The notes under the pieces: generated by a model
What the model saw: only the letters and a program-made list of their open reading frames with translations
The model's database searches: none
Told to the model about the DNA's origin: nothing
Shown: positions 18,801 to 26,146 of the stretch, piece by piece
Position numbering within the stretch: position 1 is the first letter of the stretch
Layout: each line of letters begins with the position of its first letter
Translations under genes and position numbers: made by a program
Source of the DNA: Chloroflexi bacterium 44-23
GTDB taxonomy: Bacteria; Chloroflexota; Anaerolineae; Anaerolineales; Anaerolineaceae
Direction of reading: 5' to 3'
DNA length: 64,000 nucleotides
Assembly: GCA_001899005.1 (NCBI GenBank)
Contig: MKUW01000009.1
Location: 1 to 64,000, forward strand

Positions 18801-21800
18801 GATGCCGATTGGAGTTCGCTCGACAACGACCCAAGCTACGAACGTGATTATGATGATACTACCCCAATCAATGTGGATGGAACACAAGATACTGCTACCG
18901 CCGTCTTCAGTGTTGGTAACCCGACCCTGGCGAAAGCAGTCGACCCGGCCATTGCTACCATTGGAGAAGTAGTTACCTACACACTGACCTTGAGCAGCCC
19001 GGCTGGCACCATTCGCGATCTGGTCATCCGCGACACATTGCCGGCTGGTCTGATTTTTAGCGGCAGCCCGACTTTTACGGGGCTCTCAACGCCTGTTCAG
19101 ACCGTCAGCAGCCCCAACGATGGCACAGCAGCTGTGAACCTGAGCTGGGACTTCGGAGATGAATACATCGCCGCCTCACCCGTAACCATTACCTATCAAG
19201 CGATTGTGGCCAATGTGGTTGGCAATCAGCAGGGAGATACTCTTACCAACGGCGCCAACATGAGCTATACCAATGCCCAAGGCAGCCCGGTGACAACGGC
19301 CACGGTTACAACGGATGTGGATCTGGTGGAACCTACCCTTACGATTGACAAGTCCTATAACAGTGCTGCCGCGCCTTTTGACGCCGGTGACACAGTTATT
19401 TACACCCTGGTTGTTTCCAACACATCCGGAACAACCGCCTATGATGGCGTGGTCAGTGACGTGCTGTTTGGGAATGCACCAACAGTGACCGGTATCGATA
19501 GCGGCACCACAGGCGCGGTGACCACTGATACGATTGTGGGCGGTGTTCTGACCGTAACCATTGATCAGTTGGACAACGGCGAAAGCATTACCATTACTGT
19601 CCAGGTGACCTTGCCTGATAGCGTCATCCCCGGACAGACGATCGACAATGGTGCCGCTGTGACCTGGAGTTCGCTGCCAGCTGACAACGACCCGCATGAG
19701 CGTAATGGCGACGATGGTGTCAATGGGCCTCTGGACGACTATGCCGCCACTGACAGCACCAGTTTCAGCATTGGCCAGACAGCCATTAGCAAGAGCATGA
19801 TTGGCAGCAGCGCCACGCACACTGCCGGAACAGATTTAGCGATCGGAGAAGTGGGCACCTTTGAACTGCTGGTGACCTTTCCGGAAGGCACCATCACGGC
19901 ACCCATTTCAATTCAAGACCAGATGCCTGCCGGCTTAAATCTGCTGGCCATCAGCGTGATCGACACCAGCAACTTTAATGCTGTTATCGCCAGCGGAGAA
20001 CCGCTGAATGCTTCTACCTATGGCGTTGGTGGACTCTTAAAACTCAATTTTGCCACGAATGTAGTTGTGACTTCTGATAATGATGATAGCAACAACGTCT
20101 TACGAATTGTTTACAGCGCTCGTATGGAAAATCTGGCTGCTAACCAGAACACGGTTACGATGGACAACCACGCCAGCTTAACCTGGGGTAGCAATGCACC
20201 ATTAAGTGCTTCGCCGGTAACAGTCACTGTGGTTGAACCTGAATTACAGGTCAGCAAAACCCCCAATGTGACTACTCCGGTTTATGGTCAGATCATAACG
20301 TATAACTTGAGTGTCTCTCATCTGCCAACCAGCACTGCGACGGCATTCCAGCTCAATATCAGCGATCTTATTCCGGCAGGCCTGACCTATGTCGCAGCCA
20401 GTATGACTGCACCGGCAGGCTGGACCATGGATGACAGCGCTGCTCCAACATTGCAATGGAGCTGCCTGGCTCCGGCTTGCAGCCTGGCGACCAATGCCAC
20501 AGCGGCGTTAAGTTACCAGGTAAGCGTGGATTTGCCGCCGGCAGCCGACCCGAGTGATATTCTCACCAACAATGTCAATCTGACCTGGACATCTCTGCCG
20601 GATGACCCCAGCAACGATCGTGATGGCAGCGGCGGGATTAACGATTACAGGGATGGCACCAGTGCCAATGTAACCCTGACAGTGCCCGACCTGACCATCA
20701 GTAAGGATGATGGAGTCACCAGCTACATTCCGGGCGACAGCCTGACCTACACGATCGTGGTCAACAACGTCGGAAATGGTCCGGCGCTGAATGCGGTTGT
20801 GGCTGATACGAAACCAGCTCACTTCAGCACCTGGAGCTGGACTTGTACTCAGGCAGGTGGAGCCACAGGCTGTGCAGCCTACAGCGGAGCGGGCGACTTT
20901 GCCAATGTCGTCAACGTGCCGGCAGGTGGCAGCATCACCTACACTGTGACTGCTACGATCCTTTCCAGTGCTACTGGTTCTTTGAGCAACACCGCTACTG
21001 TAACTCCTGAAGGGGGCTTATCCACGGATCCAACACCAGGCAACAACACAGCCACGGATGTAGACATCCAGAATTCACAGGCTGATTTGAGTGTGACCAA
21101 AGATGATGGCGTTGCAGTTTATACCCCCGGTGGCAGCCTGACCTACACCATCACGGTCGCCAACAGTGGTCCGAGTGATGCACCCGGTGCTCTGGTTGGT
21201 GATACTATTCCAGCTCAATTCTCCGCTTGGGAATGGAGCTGTGCGGGGGCTACAAGTGGAGCCAGCGGCTGTGATCCGATGGCATATTCATCAGTCAACT
21301 TCAGCAACACTGTCAATTTACCGGCAGGTTCTTCGATTACCTACACGGTTACGGCGCAAGTTGCTTCCTCTGCCAACGGTGTGTTGACCAACACAGTTAC
21401 CATTACACCACCGATGGGTATCACGGACCCGACACCTGGAAACAACACCGCCACCGATGTCGACATTCAGCAATCACAAGCCGACTTAAGTGTGGTAAAG
21501 GATGACGGCCTTACTTTGTATGTCCCGGGAGGAAGCCTAACGTACACCATCACCGTCAGTAATACCGGTCCAAGTGATGCGCTCAATTCAATCGTCAACG
21601 ACCCGATTCCACCTCAATTCAGCTCATGGACCTGGTCCTGCAGTGGCAGCACTGCCGGAGCCAGTGGCTGCGATGGTGTGGCGGCTTCCACGACAGACTT
21701 TAATGATACCGTCAATTTACCCGCCGGTTCAACACTGACTTATGCCGTGACCGCGCAGATACGCTCTTCCGCCAGCGGCAGCCTGACGAATACAGTCACC

Positions 21801-24533
21801 ATCACACCTCCTGCCGAGGTGACCGATCCAACCCCTGGTAACAACTCCGCCAGCGATGTTGACAATCAAGATTCCCAGATTGACTTAAGCGTCACCAAAG
21901 ATGACGGGGTCGACCGCTACGTTCCCGGGGAATCTCTGACGTACACGATTGTGGTAACCAATGCCGGACCCAGCGATGCGTATGGCGCACTGGTATCTGA
22001 TACTCTTCCGGTTCAGTTAAGCTCTTGGGCCTGGATGTGTGTCGAAGCGAATGGTGCCACCGGTTGTGATCCCATGGCAGATGCCGCCACCAACTTTACT
22101 GATACGGTTGATTTACCGGTGGGTGGTTCGATCACCTATACGGTACTTGCGAATATTCTCTCTGGCGCAAGCGGTGTCCTGACCAATACAGTGTCGGTCA
22201 CCGCTGCTGCTGGCCAGACGGATACCAATCTTACCAACAATTCTGCCAGCGATAGCGACACCCAATACTCCATCTCCGATGTGGGTATTGTTAAATCTGT
22301 GCTTGAAACCAGCTATGTTCCGGGTAGTACATTAACCTACCAGCTGCTGGTGACCAATTACGGTGCCAGTGATGCCACCAATGTGATCATCACTGAAACT
22401 GTGCCGGATTTCACCACTTTCAATGGTAGCGCCGGTTGGGTATGCAATCCGGTTGCAGGAACTGCAGGTGCAGTCTGTACTTATTCTGTGGGTACCTTGA
22501 TTGCCGGTAATTCCAGCACGGTCACTTTTGCTGTAACCATTGATAACCCGATTGCGGCAGGTGTGACCGAAATCTTCAACGCAACTTCCGTTGCGCATGA
22601 TGGCGAGGATTCCGACCCGAGCAACAATGAGGATGACTTGACGGTCGGTCTGACCGCCACACCGGATATGACCATTACCAAAGACGATGGCTACATTCAG
22701 GTAAGCCCAGGTACCAGCCTGACCTACAACATCGTGGTTTCGAATGTAGGTGACCAGGCTGCGACGGGCGTAGTGGTAGTTGACAGCCTGCCAGTGGGCG
22801 TCACCTTTGAATCCGCGTCCGATGCCGGCAGCTATGATGACCTGACACGCACGGTAACCTGGAACTTTGCAGTATTCGCGGGTCAGAGCAGCCGTACGTT
22901 GACTTTGACTGTAGAAGTGGACGATCCCTTCACTGCACAGACGAATGATTTATTAAACAACGTACAAGTTTCCGATGACGGTTCTAATGGAGAAGATCCC
23001 ACGCCTGAGAACAACGAAGCCAGTGATCGCGACTTGTTGAGCGAGATTGGTAAGTTGATCTCCGACACCAACCAGGATCACACCGATCTGCTGGATGTTG
23101 CGGTTGGTGAGATAATCACCTATCAAGTCAACCTGACGATTGCTCCAGGAGATGTTAACAATCAACTCGAAAACCTGGTCTTTGAAGACATTCTTGATCG
23201 CGGTTTTGCCTTCCGCGGTTGCAGCTCGATTACTACTGCCCCGGATGGCGTGCTGGTGCTTGACCCGACCAGTGGGTATACCCTGGATGGCTTGTGCACA
23301 ATGGCAGGCATTCATCGTTACCCGGCTACCAGCAGCAGTGTGATCGATGACGGTCGCCGGATGGTGATCAACTTTGGTGATCTCTACAACAACAGCCAGG
23401 ATGATATTGTCCTGACGATTGAATACCAGGTGGTTGTGCTCAACAGCGAGGGCAATCTCTCCGGTACAGATCTGGGTAACCAGGCCACCTGGAGCTGGGA
23501 CGGTGGTACATTGAGCCTGGCAGCCCCGCAAGTGACCATTCTGGAACCCAAGCTGGAAATAGCAAAATCGGTGAATCCCACGGTGGCACTGCAAGGCCAG
23601 ACTTTAACGTACACCCTTAGGATCAGGCATACAGATATCAGTGAGACGGACGCCTTCAATGTGCTCCTGAATGACTTAATTCCACCGCAATTGACCTATG
23701 TGGCAGGATCACTGACTTTTGTCAGCGGCACTGTACCTACCACCATCTCGGATATCAACAACCCCTATCTACGTATTGGTTGGGCTGTTTTGCCATTGTC
23801 AACGCAGGAAACAGTCATTACCTACCAGGTAACACTGACCGGCGGCAGCCCGAATCAGCAAATCCTGAACCAGGCTACCCTGGTCTGGACCAGTCTGCCG
23901 GGTGATGTCTCCAACCCGCAGACGCCTTACAATCCCTACTCGAATGAACGCACTTTCCTGCCCGGTTCGGATGTGAATGTTTATGGCGCCAGTTCCAGAG
24001 CTGTGATTACCATACCCGCCTTGCCGGATACTGGTTTTGAGGCAGGGGTGCGCACCATTCTACCGGCTCAGCCGTTGCAGAGTCGCTACAGTGCCCTGGG
24101 CGATTTGCGCTTCGAGATTCCCAAACAGAATGTCAACCTGCCGATTGTGGGAGTTCCTTTCAACAAGAGCGGCTGGGATCTGACCTGGCTTGGCCGTCAG
24201 ATCGGTTATCTCGAGGGGACAGCTTACCCGACCTGGAGTGGCAACACCGGCCTGACCGCGCATGTCTACAACGCGGATGGTACCCCCGGTCCTTTTGTCA
24301 ATCTGCATCTTTTAAAATGGGGTGACAAAGTACTGGTACACGCTTATGGTAAGGTGTACACCTATGAAGTGCGTAGTGTCGAACGCATGGCACCCAGCCA
24401 GCTGAATGCTCTGCGGCACGAAAATGATTCGACTTTAACGCTGATCACTTGCCAGGGTTTTGATGAAAGTAAAGACACTTACACCTGGCGTGTAGTCGTG
24501 AAGGCAGTCCTGGTGGGCGTGAAGGTGGAATAG
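12855..24533 (+). CDS. Giant secreted DUF11-repeat protein with LPDTG motif and C-terminal sortase domain
   Basis: A 3892-residue surface protein. A signal peptide (about 1-30, ending VQAQ) is followed by an N-terminal region and roughly 20 DUF11-type beta-sandwich repeats, each opening with a 'K...PGxxLTYTIxVxNxG' pattern and each about 130-190 residues. Four neighbouring repeats (residues 2617-3146) are nearly the same length and wording. After the last repeat comes LPDTG (3723-3727), then about 75 residues later a sortase domain: H3803 in LTAHV, C3866 in TLITCQG, R3879 in TWRVVV. Spacing H-63-C-13-R is that of class A sortases. There is no hydrophobic tail after the LPDTG; the sortase domain takes its place. 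It is probably exported by Sec and forms a long stalk or coat. GAGGGA precedes the ATG; a TATAAT at 12754 could be its -10. It has no operon partner. Confidence 0.93.
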   Translation: MKNAALRTMIVACMLFGLFQWGGDGAVQAQPLQTAIPAVNVNQPADVLIGENFTFPVIFDNSGDTTGYGPFIDLIFPTSGMDGDDGISFLNATYLGVPVETVDQVVTDTAPIGDGLGCVTHPYAKDASGNFIVMCGLAVGDHYVTLLLPFGSFVPNQTPAELTISASLSNLADLGENLNIRSSGGYMFGNDPLDNPTSDPSLVGAFSNNPVNPTLFTLTKAYVGPENETATGPNYLRNYTITVDVADGQTLLNFDLVDYLPDNIQYVAVPSSVPNYVFANSSFPATDTLGGQVDLFYNSIVGSSSANDLVVQIQFYVPLEDTDGNRVINPTSGDDAFSCNQVSGLGDWYPLDPRDAGAMDNAQAGSSDGICNGEAHENRLEDKSIAIQKSSAVVLDANAPGTSPGDVVEYTLSIQISDYFAFNNLVVADIFSDGQRIDPSFTPTLAVSGNPENHSGNFSVGNYNVDVSEIGNDPDPATDGSTTITFNISAQLAALAGEAWMVGGCIPMLADGSGRDTDLNPGLTPNCNLYNNGATTALIRFRTIIQNNFSDTYLPGDPSVDQGDVFTNSVNVSGDLLSVVDLSRTGYSSESDGSATSLNIGYGLLTKSIYSLNGNTTFSSPLRVAAGDVITYRFTYTLATSNFEGLFFIDYLPLPVFSATELSTFDPVQNAASPAAGHAKFGPGDTFFNYSGILPAITTNAAQNNITFTYGDYDNPLNQAKVIDIIFSVSINAQPFADGLYLTNQVTANEDSTNAGSNAENAIVQIQLTEPVLDFSKGVVWASSDQSNAVFTPTTVGPLPFSFNTANPSDCSRFSGTLSSSGLSANPVNSNLAGLDSGDIALMALVVENTGSGLNGAYDVSVRDSLPAGLTLVPASICAVDGSGAAIAFTGDLFGTGLELIDPGPTTTPGGALDPYDASSGRNIAVITYAVSVDATVAAGSTLVNTAALTKYAGTEGGDDHLITDLSDTAQIRTLQPSFDKAFTSTEIISAGNTNTTAVIGELVTYTLTGTVQEGLTPAAQVVDTLDSGLAFVDIVSVTASTGVSSSVMNFNGSGLCTNCTAGTGAGSNPLIANNGQLVTFNFGDVSNANSSNATPETITIVYRTVVLNVVGNQSGTLLNNSARFSYTGGSVTDSADNISVVEPNVTLTKTVQRTLPAPASAGPYDAGDQVTYTITIGNSGPIDAFDVSVRDQLPAALGGLSLASVTDSAGILTTSDFTLTAGLLTSLPASAFDLPANNGRSVILRVQGTIPATVTPNQAINNTASVAWTSLDGTVNDRSSFNPASDERTGADGVNGALNDYARNANGNLTVRNLSGTKYIVSSSEAGTADTPAPAHLTIGEIVRYRLAMQIPEGTSPDLAIFDRLSLYLQFLNDGTARYAFVSNSGLTSSSLSAVNIVGTAADPVTVPSASVTGVLPDAAISSSAATNTDVYASGTDIYFKLGTITNINDNDLDLEFIVVEFNALVLNVTENQAYNNTTGVPSANADRANDFQGRLNVATANTNMFTSSALSVRISEPSITNLTKTFTSPSPAQAEAGAIVTYSVTFSNASGANASPAYDVIFTDVIHPKLSLAPGSVITTSACAIGVSNNSTASSINISIDTLPTGCAVTVTYSATVRTTVIPGETLNNSARIVYSSLPGDYGTAPNPTGSLLVPGTNNPGSGTGERTASGGINDYVDTSLVGLGIFQVSPAKSLVSSSDPNTLGADLTIGETARYRLQVLLVQATSPNFTIRDYMPDYMEYLNDGLTQVALVSQNGITSSTLSGAGLTVVGDESNLAGIVPAFVLPASAISLTGNDPVFALGELRNNDNDPNNEYVVLEFNARMLNVSQNQLTSPLTTRSDTFTVSIDGIERPPSNSVTVNVVEPRIATSKVVNPTSGVQAGDTLTYTLTMTNTGTAPAYEVSFRDDLAQGVAYEPASMSCLLNGSASAATVTDNGTYLLVDSSPAGLWDIPVSQSLVCTYTATALSSLHADGNHTNTADADWSSLDNDPSYERDYDDTTPINVDGTQDTATAVFSVGNPTLAKAVDPAIATIGEVVTYTLTLSSPAGTIRDLVIRDTLPAGLIFSGSPTFTGLSTPVQTVSSPNDGTAAVNLSWDFGDEYIAASPVTITYQAIVANVVGNQQGDTLTNGANMSYTNAQGSPVTTATVTTDVDLVEPTLTIDKSYNSAAAPFDAGDTVIYTLVVSNTSGTTAYDGVVSDVLFGNAPTVTGIDSGTTGAVTTDTIVGGVLTVTIDQLDNGESITITVQVTLPDSVIPGQTIDNGAAVTWSSLPADNDPHERNGDDGVNGPLDDYAATDSTSFSIGQTAISKSMIGSSATHTAGTDLAIGEVGTFELLVTFPEGTITAPISIQDQMPAGLNLLAISVIDTSNFNAVIASGEPLNASTYGVGGLLKLNFATNVVVTSDNDDSNNVLRIVYSARMENLAANQNTVTMDNHASLTWGSNAPLSASPVTVTVVEPELQVSKTPNVTTPVYGQIITYNLSVSHLPTSTATAFQLNISDLIPAGLTYVAASMTAPAGWTMDDSAAPTLQWSCLAPACSLATNATAALSYQVSVDLPPAADPSDILTNNVNLTWTSLPDDPSNDRDGSGGINDYRDGTSANVTLTVPDLTISKDDGVTSYIPGDSLTYTIVVNNVGNGPALNAVVADTKPAHFSTWSWTCTQAGGATGCAAYSGAGDFANVVNVPAGGSITYTVTATILSSATGSLSNTATVTPEGGLSTDPTPGNNTATDVDIQNSQADLSVTKDDGVAVYTPGGSLTYTITVANSGPSDAPGALVGDTIPAQFSAWEWSCAGATSGASGCDPMAYSSVNFSNTVNLPAGSSITYTVTAQVASSANGVLTNTVTITPPMGITDPTPGNNTATDVDIQQSQADLSVVKDDGLTLYVPGGSLTYTITVSNTGPSDALNSIVNDPIPPQFSSWTWSCSGSTAGASGCDGVAASTTDFNDTVNLPAGSTLTYAVTAQIRSSASGSLTNTVTITPPAEVTDPTPGNNSASDVDNQDSQIDLSVTKDDGVDRYVPGESLTYTIVVTNAGPSDAYGALVSDTLPVQLSSWAWMCVEANGATGCDPMADAATNFTDTVDLPVGGSITYTVLANILSGASGVLTNTVSVTAAAGQTDTNLTNNSASDSDTQYSISDVGIVKSVLETSYVPGSTLTYQLLVTNYGASDATNVIITETVPDFTTFNGSAGWVCNPVAGTAGAVCTYSVGTLIAGNSSTVTFAVTIDNPIAAGVTEIFNATSVAHDGEDSDPSNNEDDLTVGLTATPDMTITKDDGYIQVSPGTSLTYNIVVSNVGDQAATGVVVVDSLPVGVTFESASDAGSYDDLTRTVTWNFAVFAGQSSRTLTLTVEVDDPFTAQTNDLLNNVQVSDDGSNGEDPTPENNEASDRDLLSEIGKLISDTNQDHTDLLDVAVGEIITYQVNLTIAPGDVNNQLENLVFEDILDRGFAFRGCSSITTAPDGVLVLDPTSGYTLDGLCTMAGIHRYPATSSSVIDDGRRMVINFGDLYNNSQDDIVLTIEYQVVVLNSEGNLSGTDLGNQATWSWDGGTLSLAAPQVTILEPKLEIAKSVNPTVALQGQTLTYTLRIRHTDISETDAFNVLLNDLIPPQLTYVAGSLTFVSGTVPTTISDINNPYLRIGWAVLPLSTQETVITYQVTLTGGSPNQQILNQATLVWTSLPGDVSNPQTPYNPYSNERTFLPGSDVNVYGASSRAVITIPALPDTGFEAGVRTILPAQPLQSRYSALGDLRFEIPKQNVNLPIVGVPFNKSGWDLTWLGRQIGYLEGTAYPTWSGNTGLTAHVYNADGTPGPFVNLHLLKWGDKVLVHAYGKVYTYEVRSVERMAPSQLNALRHENDSTLTLITCQGFDESKDTYTWRVVVKAVLVGVKVE
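20703..22292 (+). repeat. Four in-frame 132-133-codon DUF11 units
   Basis: Units start at 20703, 21099, 21498 and 21897 (396, 399, 399 and 396 nt), each coding xKDDGVxxYxPGxSLTYTI followed by TPGNN or similar ends. They are more alike than other repeats in the same gene, which indicates recent duplication or gene conversion. Confidence 0.8.
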
Positions 24534-25046
24534 CGAGAAGCCTGTGGCCCGTGGCAAGTGGCTTGTGGCAATGTGACTTGTGACCTGAAGCTAGTAGCTT
24601 CTGGTATATCTGAGACAATGTAAGGGCGAAGCATCCGGGGAACCATTCCATCTAGAAAAAGCATACCCAGCGCGGATGCTTCGCCCCTTCCCACCCCGGA
24701 AAAATCGTTATAGTCTAAAACCAGGTTTCTAGTCGCTGAATTGTGATGGTATTTTGTTTTCCTTCTCCCGCCTTACCCGAAACCCGATTTTCAGTGCTTT
24801 CGGGATTGGCTACTTCTTTACTCCATTCGGTAAGAAGTTGTGAAGCTTTAAGTGCAGCGCGTAATAGGTGGGGGGTGGCAAGTGCCGGAGGCTTGCGGCA
24901 GATGGTGTGTTGCCAGCCGCGTTACAGCCTCCACAAAATTGCCAGGCCGATCAAATCAGAGTGCCAAAATCTTCTCCCTTGTTACTTCTCTCGCATTACT
25001 CCTTACCACTCAACCAATCCACTAATCAACCAATTCCCCATCTCTC
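24534..25046. other. Intergenic region with repeat core and simple repeats
   Basis: Directly after the giant gene stop is a 'gtggc'/'cttgtg' simple repeat run (24541-24590). GGGCGAAGCATCCG (24624-24637) and CGGATGCTTCGCCC (24673-24686) form the palindromic core found at four other places in the window. 'aaccaatccactaatcaacc' wording at about 25008-25035 lies just 3' of lplA. No gene was accepted. Confidence 0.6.
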
Positions 25047-26036
25047 CTAATAACAAATAAAGCGAATAAAATCATCCTTGTTAATATCGCCAAAATAAGC
25101 GTGCAAATCGACAGGTTCTAACGCTTTACTGATGGCTGCTTGGTTGAATTGTTCTCCAACCAGCCGTTTTTCGATTTCACCCACATCTTGCAAGCCGAGG
25201 TAATCGCCGAAGAAACGAATCTGCTTAATGACTCCTTCTGAGACATTGATGCGCAGGTCAATTTCACCAATTGGAAAGCGCTCGCATTTTTGCATGTTAA
25301 ATTCAGGGGATCGGCCAAAATTCCAGGACCATTGCTGGTAGCGATCGGCTGAAATCTGGTTGATCGATTCCCAGTCTTGCGGGGTGAGCATGTATTCGCT
25401 ATTACTGCCTTCCGCCAGGATGCCGAGTTTGATCTTCTCGCGGAATGCAAGCGTATCCATAGGGACCGGAATAAATTCGCTGATATTTGCCACCCGGCTG
25501 CGGATGGATTTGATGCCCTTGGAGTTGATTTTGCTATCTTTTACCTGGAGCGACTCACTTACCACGCTCAGATCAGAGTTGAAGAGCAGTGTTCCATGGC
25601 TGACCATGCGCTGTCCGGAGATATACTGTGCATTGCCGGATATCTTGCGCCCGTCAACCAGAATATCGTTACGACCACTCAATTCAGCCGGGACCCCCAT
25701 ATCATTCAGAACTTTGACCACAGGTGCTGTGAATTTCTTAAAATTATGGATATTCTCGCGACCACTGTTGCTGATAAAACTGAAATTGAGGTTGCCCAAG
25801 TCATGGTATACTGCGCCACCACCGGAAAGACGGCGAACAACGGTGATATTGTGCTCTTCGACATAGGGCAGGTTGATTTCCTCAAGCGTGTTCTGGTTGC
25901 GCCCTATGATGATCGATGGGGCGTTGATATAAAATAAGAGAATGTCCTCATCTACGCGATAGTTGCGAAGAAGATGTTCCTCAATTGCCAAGTTGATGCG
26001 TGCATCGGTATGTTCCTGATTGTTAACATAAATCAT
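25047..26036 (-). CDS. lplA: Lipoate-protein ligase A
   Basis: A 329-residue LplA. It attaches free lipoate to E2 and GcvH domains through lipoyl-AMP. The catalytic domain shows PSIIIGRNQNTLEEIN (about 40-55), the adenylate/lipoate loop VVRRLSGGGAVYHDLGNLNF (about 66-85) and GRKISGNAQYI with the catalytic lysine (about 129-139). A C-terminal accessory domain (about 245-329) is present, so it resembles E. coli-type bipartite enzymes rather than the split LplA/LplB form. GGAG lies 5 nt before the ATG. Confidence 0.95.
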   Translation of the reverse strand: MIYVNNQEHTDARINLAIEEHLLRNYRVDEDILLFYINAPSIIIGRNQNTLEEINLPYVEEHNITVVRRLSGGGAVYHDLGNLNFSFISNSGRENIHNFKKFTAPVVKVLNDMGVPAELSGRNDILVDGRKISGNAQYISGQRMVSHGTLLFNSDLSVVSESLQVKDSKINSKGIKSIRSRVANISEFIPVPMDTLAFREKIKLGILAEGSNSEYMLTPQDWESINQISADRYQQWSWNFGRSPEFNMQKCERFPIGEIDLRINVSEGVIKQIRFFGDYLGLQDVGEIEKRLVGEQFNQAAISKALEPVDLHAYFGDINKDDFIRFICY

Positions 26037-26146
26037 GATGGCTCCGTGGTAAAGGGATTTGAATACATGAAATTATAGCGTAAAGATAAGCGGATGAGAA
26101 TAAAACGTTGAACCTTATGCAGGCAGATTCTGCCTGACATCCGCTG

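Noticed and set aside
20703..22292. Possible CRISPR or satellite array in the repeat-rich part of the giant gene
   Set aside because: Repeats are in frame, about 400 nt long and code for DUF11 domains.
22953..23594. Long minus-strand reading frames inside the giant DUF11 gene (also 19176-19820, 13737-14216)
   Set aside because: They are antisense to repetitive, well-supported coding sequence, lack ribosome sites and show no family motifs.
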